Shown here piece after piece: positions 15,893 through 17,880 of a stretch of 17,880 bases of DNA. Position 1 is the first letter of the stretch; every line of letters begins with the position of its first letter. Both the position numbers and the translations under genes were made by a program. The DNA lies in the NCBI GenBank assembly GCA_025201865.1, contig MU603105.1:2581-20460 (forward strand), read 5' to 3'. The stretch comes from Ramicandelaber brevisporus. Its lineage: Eukaryota; Kickxellomycota; Ramicandelaberales; Ramicandelaberaceae. The notes under the pieces are model-generated. The model was not told the DNA's origin. It worked only from the letters and a program-made list of their open reading frames with translations, and searched no databases.

Positions 15893-17638
15893 CTAAAATC
15901 CAGCAGCTTGGCCATCTGCACGAGAATCGGATCCAGCAGATAAAACACGCTTGCCAGTGCGCGGATCTGTGGAGCTCTTGATGATTTGTCCACGACCAAA
16001 CTCGCCCAGTGCCACGAGCCCTTCTGCAATCTCAATCTTGTGGCCCAATGCACGCAATTCAGCAATCACTTGGGCATCCAGGCGATCATCCACAACCACC
16101 AAGCCCTCCTCAATCATTGGAGCGATCACAACGCGAGGCGCATCGACTGCCAGCTGTGGGTTCATGCCAAATGTCTCCAAATTCAACACGAGCTGGAGCT
16201 GACTTTGTGGCTGTGCGTATCCACCCATGTTACCAAAACAGTATAGTAAGCTATCCTCCTCACCATGAACAGAGGCAACAGCACGAGTCGCCATTGGACA
16301 CACCAGAGTATGGAATGGACGCTTTGACGGCTCAAGGCGGTTCGGGCTTTCTGGATTAAGCGAGAATCCAGCTCCACGGTTCTGCAATGCAAACCCTGTG
16401 CCCTTTGGAACGATACACGAGCCAAATCCAGTAAAATTGCTGTTCACAAACGAGCACGCATTTCCTTGCTGGTCAACCACACTGAATAGAACAGTGTCGC
16501 TCGATGCAAAGGGCGAGCCGTGCTCCACATCAATGGTTGCCTTGTGCGGGTTGAACAGCTTTGCACGCTGGGCGAGATAGTCTTGATCAAGGAGACGTTC
16601 GGCACACTTGGGTGAGTCGACTTGTGCTGGATCTGTGACAAACCAGCGAGTGTCTGCAAAGGCAATACGAAGAGACTCAATAACGGCGTGTAGATACGCA
16701 GCCGAGTTGTGTCCAAGTTCCTTGAGGGGTGGGATGCTGCCGGCTCGCTGTAAAATATCCAAAATCGACAGTGCAATCTGGGCGGTGATTCCCTGCGAGT
16801 TTGGCGGCGGATTGAACAGGCGAACGCCTTCGTACACGATGCTGGTTGGCACTGTCAATGTACTCGTCTGGTTGGCCAAATCTTGCAGCTGCATCACACC
16901 GCCGCGAGCCTGGCTAGCTTCAACAATAGCCTCAGCTATACGACCCTTGTAGAACCCACTCCATCCATCCTTGGCGACTGTACGGAATGTTTCGGCCAAT
17001 GCTGGATTCTGGAATATTTCACCTTCGCGTGGCGCACGATACGTCTTGCCATCGTCATCACTCACCAAGAAACCACCACCGTCTGGACCATTGGCTGCAA
17101 CGAGCTTGCGCTCAAGAGATGCCCAGAACTTGGCTGTGATTTCAGTCACGGGGATTCCATCCTCCGCCAAATCGATTGCTGGTTGCAGGATATCAGCCAT
17201 GCATAGTTTGTTCGAACCAAATGTCTTTACAACATCGATCCAACCTGCGGCAGCACCAGGCACCGTAACAGCATGAACAGAGCTTAACGGAACATTTGCA
17301 CCCTTCAATCCAAACTCTTCGAGGGCACGACGTAGTGTCAGTGCACTGGGAGAGCGTCCAGACCCGTTCAATCCGCGAACTTCCTTCGTCGAGGCATCAT
17401 AGTAAAGACAGAAAAGATCACCGCCAATGCCCGTTGACATGGGCTCGGTAACGTTGAGGGCGGCAGCCACTGCAACCGCGGCATCAGCTGCATTGCCACC
17501 GCGTTTGAGAATATCGAGACCGACCTGCGTAGCAAGTGGCTGGGTGCACGAGACCATTGCCTGTGTCGCGTGCACAGCAGATCTACGTGCGAGGTAGTTG
17601 CTACGGTCGCTGCTGCTGTTGCTGTTGATGCTTGTCAT
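15893..17638 (-). CDS. Gamma-glutamyltransferase family protein, bacterial YwrD-like, no signal peptide
   Basis: A 581-residue Ntn-hydrolase. ATG 17638-17636 is the first ATG after an in-frame TGA at 17701-17699. The family self-cleaves before a threonine and transfers or hydrolyses gamma-glutamyl groups, for example of glutathione. Seen here: the N-terminal family start (ATQAMVSCTQPLATQVGLDILKRGG as a conserved stretch), GGNAADAAVA, STGIGGD, GLNGSGR, then the processing site with candidate nucleophile T382 in ASSDTVLFSVVD, followed by NSNFTGFGS, QNRGAGFSL, RPFHT and GGYAQPQSQLQ. Cleavage at T382 would give subunits of 381 and 200 residues, which are typical sizes. The RPFHT and GTGFALQNRG motifs match the YwrD-like branch as I recall it, in place of the Ser-Ser motif of the secreted GGT of E. 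coli. The N-terminus is short, Ser/Asn-rich and not hydrophobic, so a soluble protein is likely. Bacterial origin by transfer is possible but untested. Confidence 0.93.
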   Translation of the reverse strand: MTSINSNSSSDRSNYLARRSAVHATQAMVSCTQPLATQVGLDILKRGGNAADAAVAVAAALNVTEPMSTGIGGDLFCLYYDASTKEVRGLNGSGRSPSALTLRRALEEFGLKGANVPLSSVHAVTVPGAAAGWIDVVKTFGSNKLCMADILQPAIDLAEDGIPVTEITAKFWASLERKLVAANGPDGGGFLVSDDDGKTYRAPREGEIFQNPALAETFRTVAKDGWSGFYKGRIAEAIVEASQARGGVMQLQDLANQTSTLTVPTSIVYEGVRLFNPPPNSQGITAQIALSILDILQRAGSIPPLKELGHNSAAYLHAVIESLRIAFADTRWFVTDPAQVDSPKCAERLLDQDYLAQRAKLFNPHKATIDVEHGSPFASSDTVLFSVVDQQGNACSFVNSNFTGFGSCIVPKGTGFALQNRGAGFSLNPESPNRLEPSKRPFHTLVCPMATRAVASVHGEEDSLLYCFGNMGGYAQPQSQLQLVLNLETFGMNPQLAVDAPRVVIAPMIEEGLVVVDDRLDAQVIAELRALGHKIEIAEGLVALGEFGRGQIIKSSTDPRTGKRVLSAGSDSRADGQAAGF

Positions 17639-17699
17639 CTCGGAAGTTATCAATGTGGAAATACACAGTGTATCTTCCGAAAGGCAAGCGGAGAGACAT
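17601..17699 (-). CDS. Upstream ORF overlapping the transferase start
   Basis: A 32-codon frame opens at ATG 17699-17697 and ends at TAG 17603-17601, crossing the main ATG (17638) in another frame. Its C-terminal half is Gln-rich because the CAG/CAA stretch that gives Ser/Asn in the main frame is read shifted. If present in the mRNA it should lower main-ORF translation. It matters only if transcription starts upstream of 17699, which is not known. Confidence 0.35.
   Translation of the reverse strand: MSLRLPFGRYTVYFHIDNFRDDKHQQQQQQRP
17641..17679 (-). promoter_or_regulatory. Nested inverted repeats in the transferase leader
   Basis: ATACAC-A-GTGTAT (17661-17673) is a perfect 6-bp inverted repeat with one central base, flanked by GGAA and CTTCC with a one-base bulge. 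CGGAAG (17641-17646) can also pair with CTTCCG (17674-17679), an alternative to the local hairpin. It sits directly before the ATG, so it could be an operator or an mRNA hairpin. Confidence 0.5.
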
Positions 17700-17880
17700 C
17701 AAACCACGCTAGAGAAAATGGCGTCAACTCCTTCTATAAACTGCATAGTGACTACTTTGAATAGCAAGATAGAGTATTAAAAAGGAAGCAACAAAGAAGG
17801 GAGATTAAAGAGAGAATTGAGATAGTGAGGCGAGACTGAGAGCTGGGTTGCCCTTTTTCTACACTGTAATTACATGTTTA
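17680..17880 (-). promoter_or_regulatory. Transferase upstream region to window end
   Basis: The remaining upstream DNA holds the two small upstream ORFs listed separately, a TATA-like TTTAATA on the minus strand near 17773-17779, a purine-rich stretch (about 17779-17840, plus strand) and a perfect 10-bp palindrome TGTAATTACA at 17865-17874. No further gene is visible before the edge. Confidence 0.4.
17699..17746 (-). CDS. First upstream ORF in the transferase leader
   Basis: A 15-codon frame from ATG 17746-17744 to TGA 17701-17699. The TGA shares its A with the ATG of the next upstream ORF (TGATG), an arrangement that can allow termination-coupled reinitiation. Its presence in the mRNA depends on an unknown transcription start. 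Confidence 0.3.
   Translation of the reverse strand: MQFIEGVDAIFSSVV

Noticed and set aside
10868-17638. Sec72-like, RRN3 and transferase genes as one operon
   Set aside because: They share a strand, but gaps of 186-276 bp, unrelated functions and a eukaryotic setting make separate transcripts more likely.
17639-17653. TTG at 17653 as start of the transferase
   Set aside because: The first ATG in the open frame is at 17638 and gives a normal family N-terminus.

Overview
This window is nuclear DNA from a eukaryote, most likely a fungus with few introns. Every long reading frame runs through kilobases of coding sequence without an obvious intron: 4.2 kb for the sorting-nexin gene and 3.8 kb for RRN3. 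The genes are 45 to 870 bp apart. A Sec72-like TPR protein, a 14-helix DHA2-type MFS exporter and an Mdm1-type PXA-RGS-PX-nexin protein together point to a fungus. The many CAG/CAA, GAT and TCA tracts and the SNAPC4-like factor, which the model yeasts lack as far as I know, fit an early-diverging fungal lineage better than a yeast. I cannot name the species or phylum from sequence alone.

Layout from left to right. (1) The last unit of a polyubiquitin gene (+, cut by the window edge). (2) A second + gene coding for three head-to-tail, strongly diverged ubiquitin-like domains with no di-glycine. (3) After only 45 bp, a SNAPC4-like multi-Myb-repeat protein (+). (4) A DHA2-type MFS transporter (-), convergent with gene 3 and sharing its 3' region. 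(5) An 870-bp divergent promoter region rich in simple repeats and inverted repeats. (6) A 1400-residue Mdm1/SNX13-like membrane tether (+). (7) A Sec72-like TPR subunit of the ER translocon (-). (8) RRN3/TIF-IA, the RNA polymerase I initiation factor, about twice the usual length (-). (9) A bacterial-type (YwrD-like) gamma-glutamyltransferase (-), with its leader running to the window end.

The genes do not form one pathway. Several are housekeeping functions: ubiquitin supply, snRNA and rRNA transcription, ER translocation and ER-vacuole contact. The most unusual item is the tri-ubiquitin-like gene beside polyubiquitin. The first two repeats are exactly 76 residues, and the third has one internal deletion. 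This spacing shows descent from a polyubiquitin array, yet every C-terminal Gly-Gly has been lost, so the product should stay as one uncleaved, non-conjugatable chain. Other points of interest are the long acidic insertion in RRN3, the bacterial-type transferase with two stop-start-overlapping upstream ORFs and a hairpin in its leader, and the repeat-rich divergent promoter.
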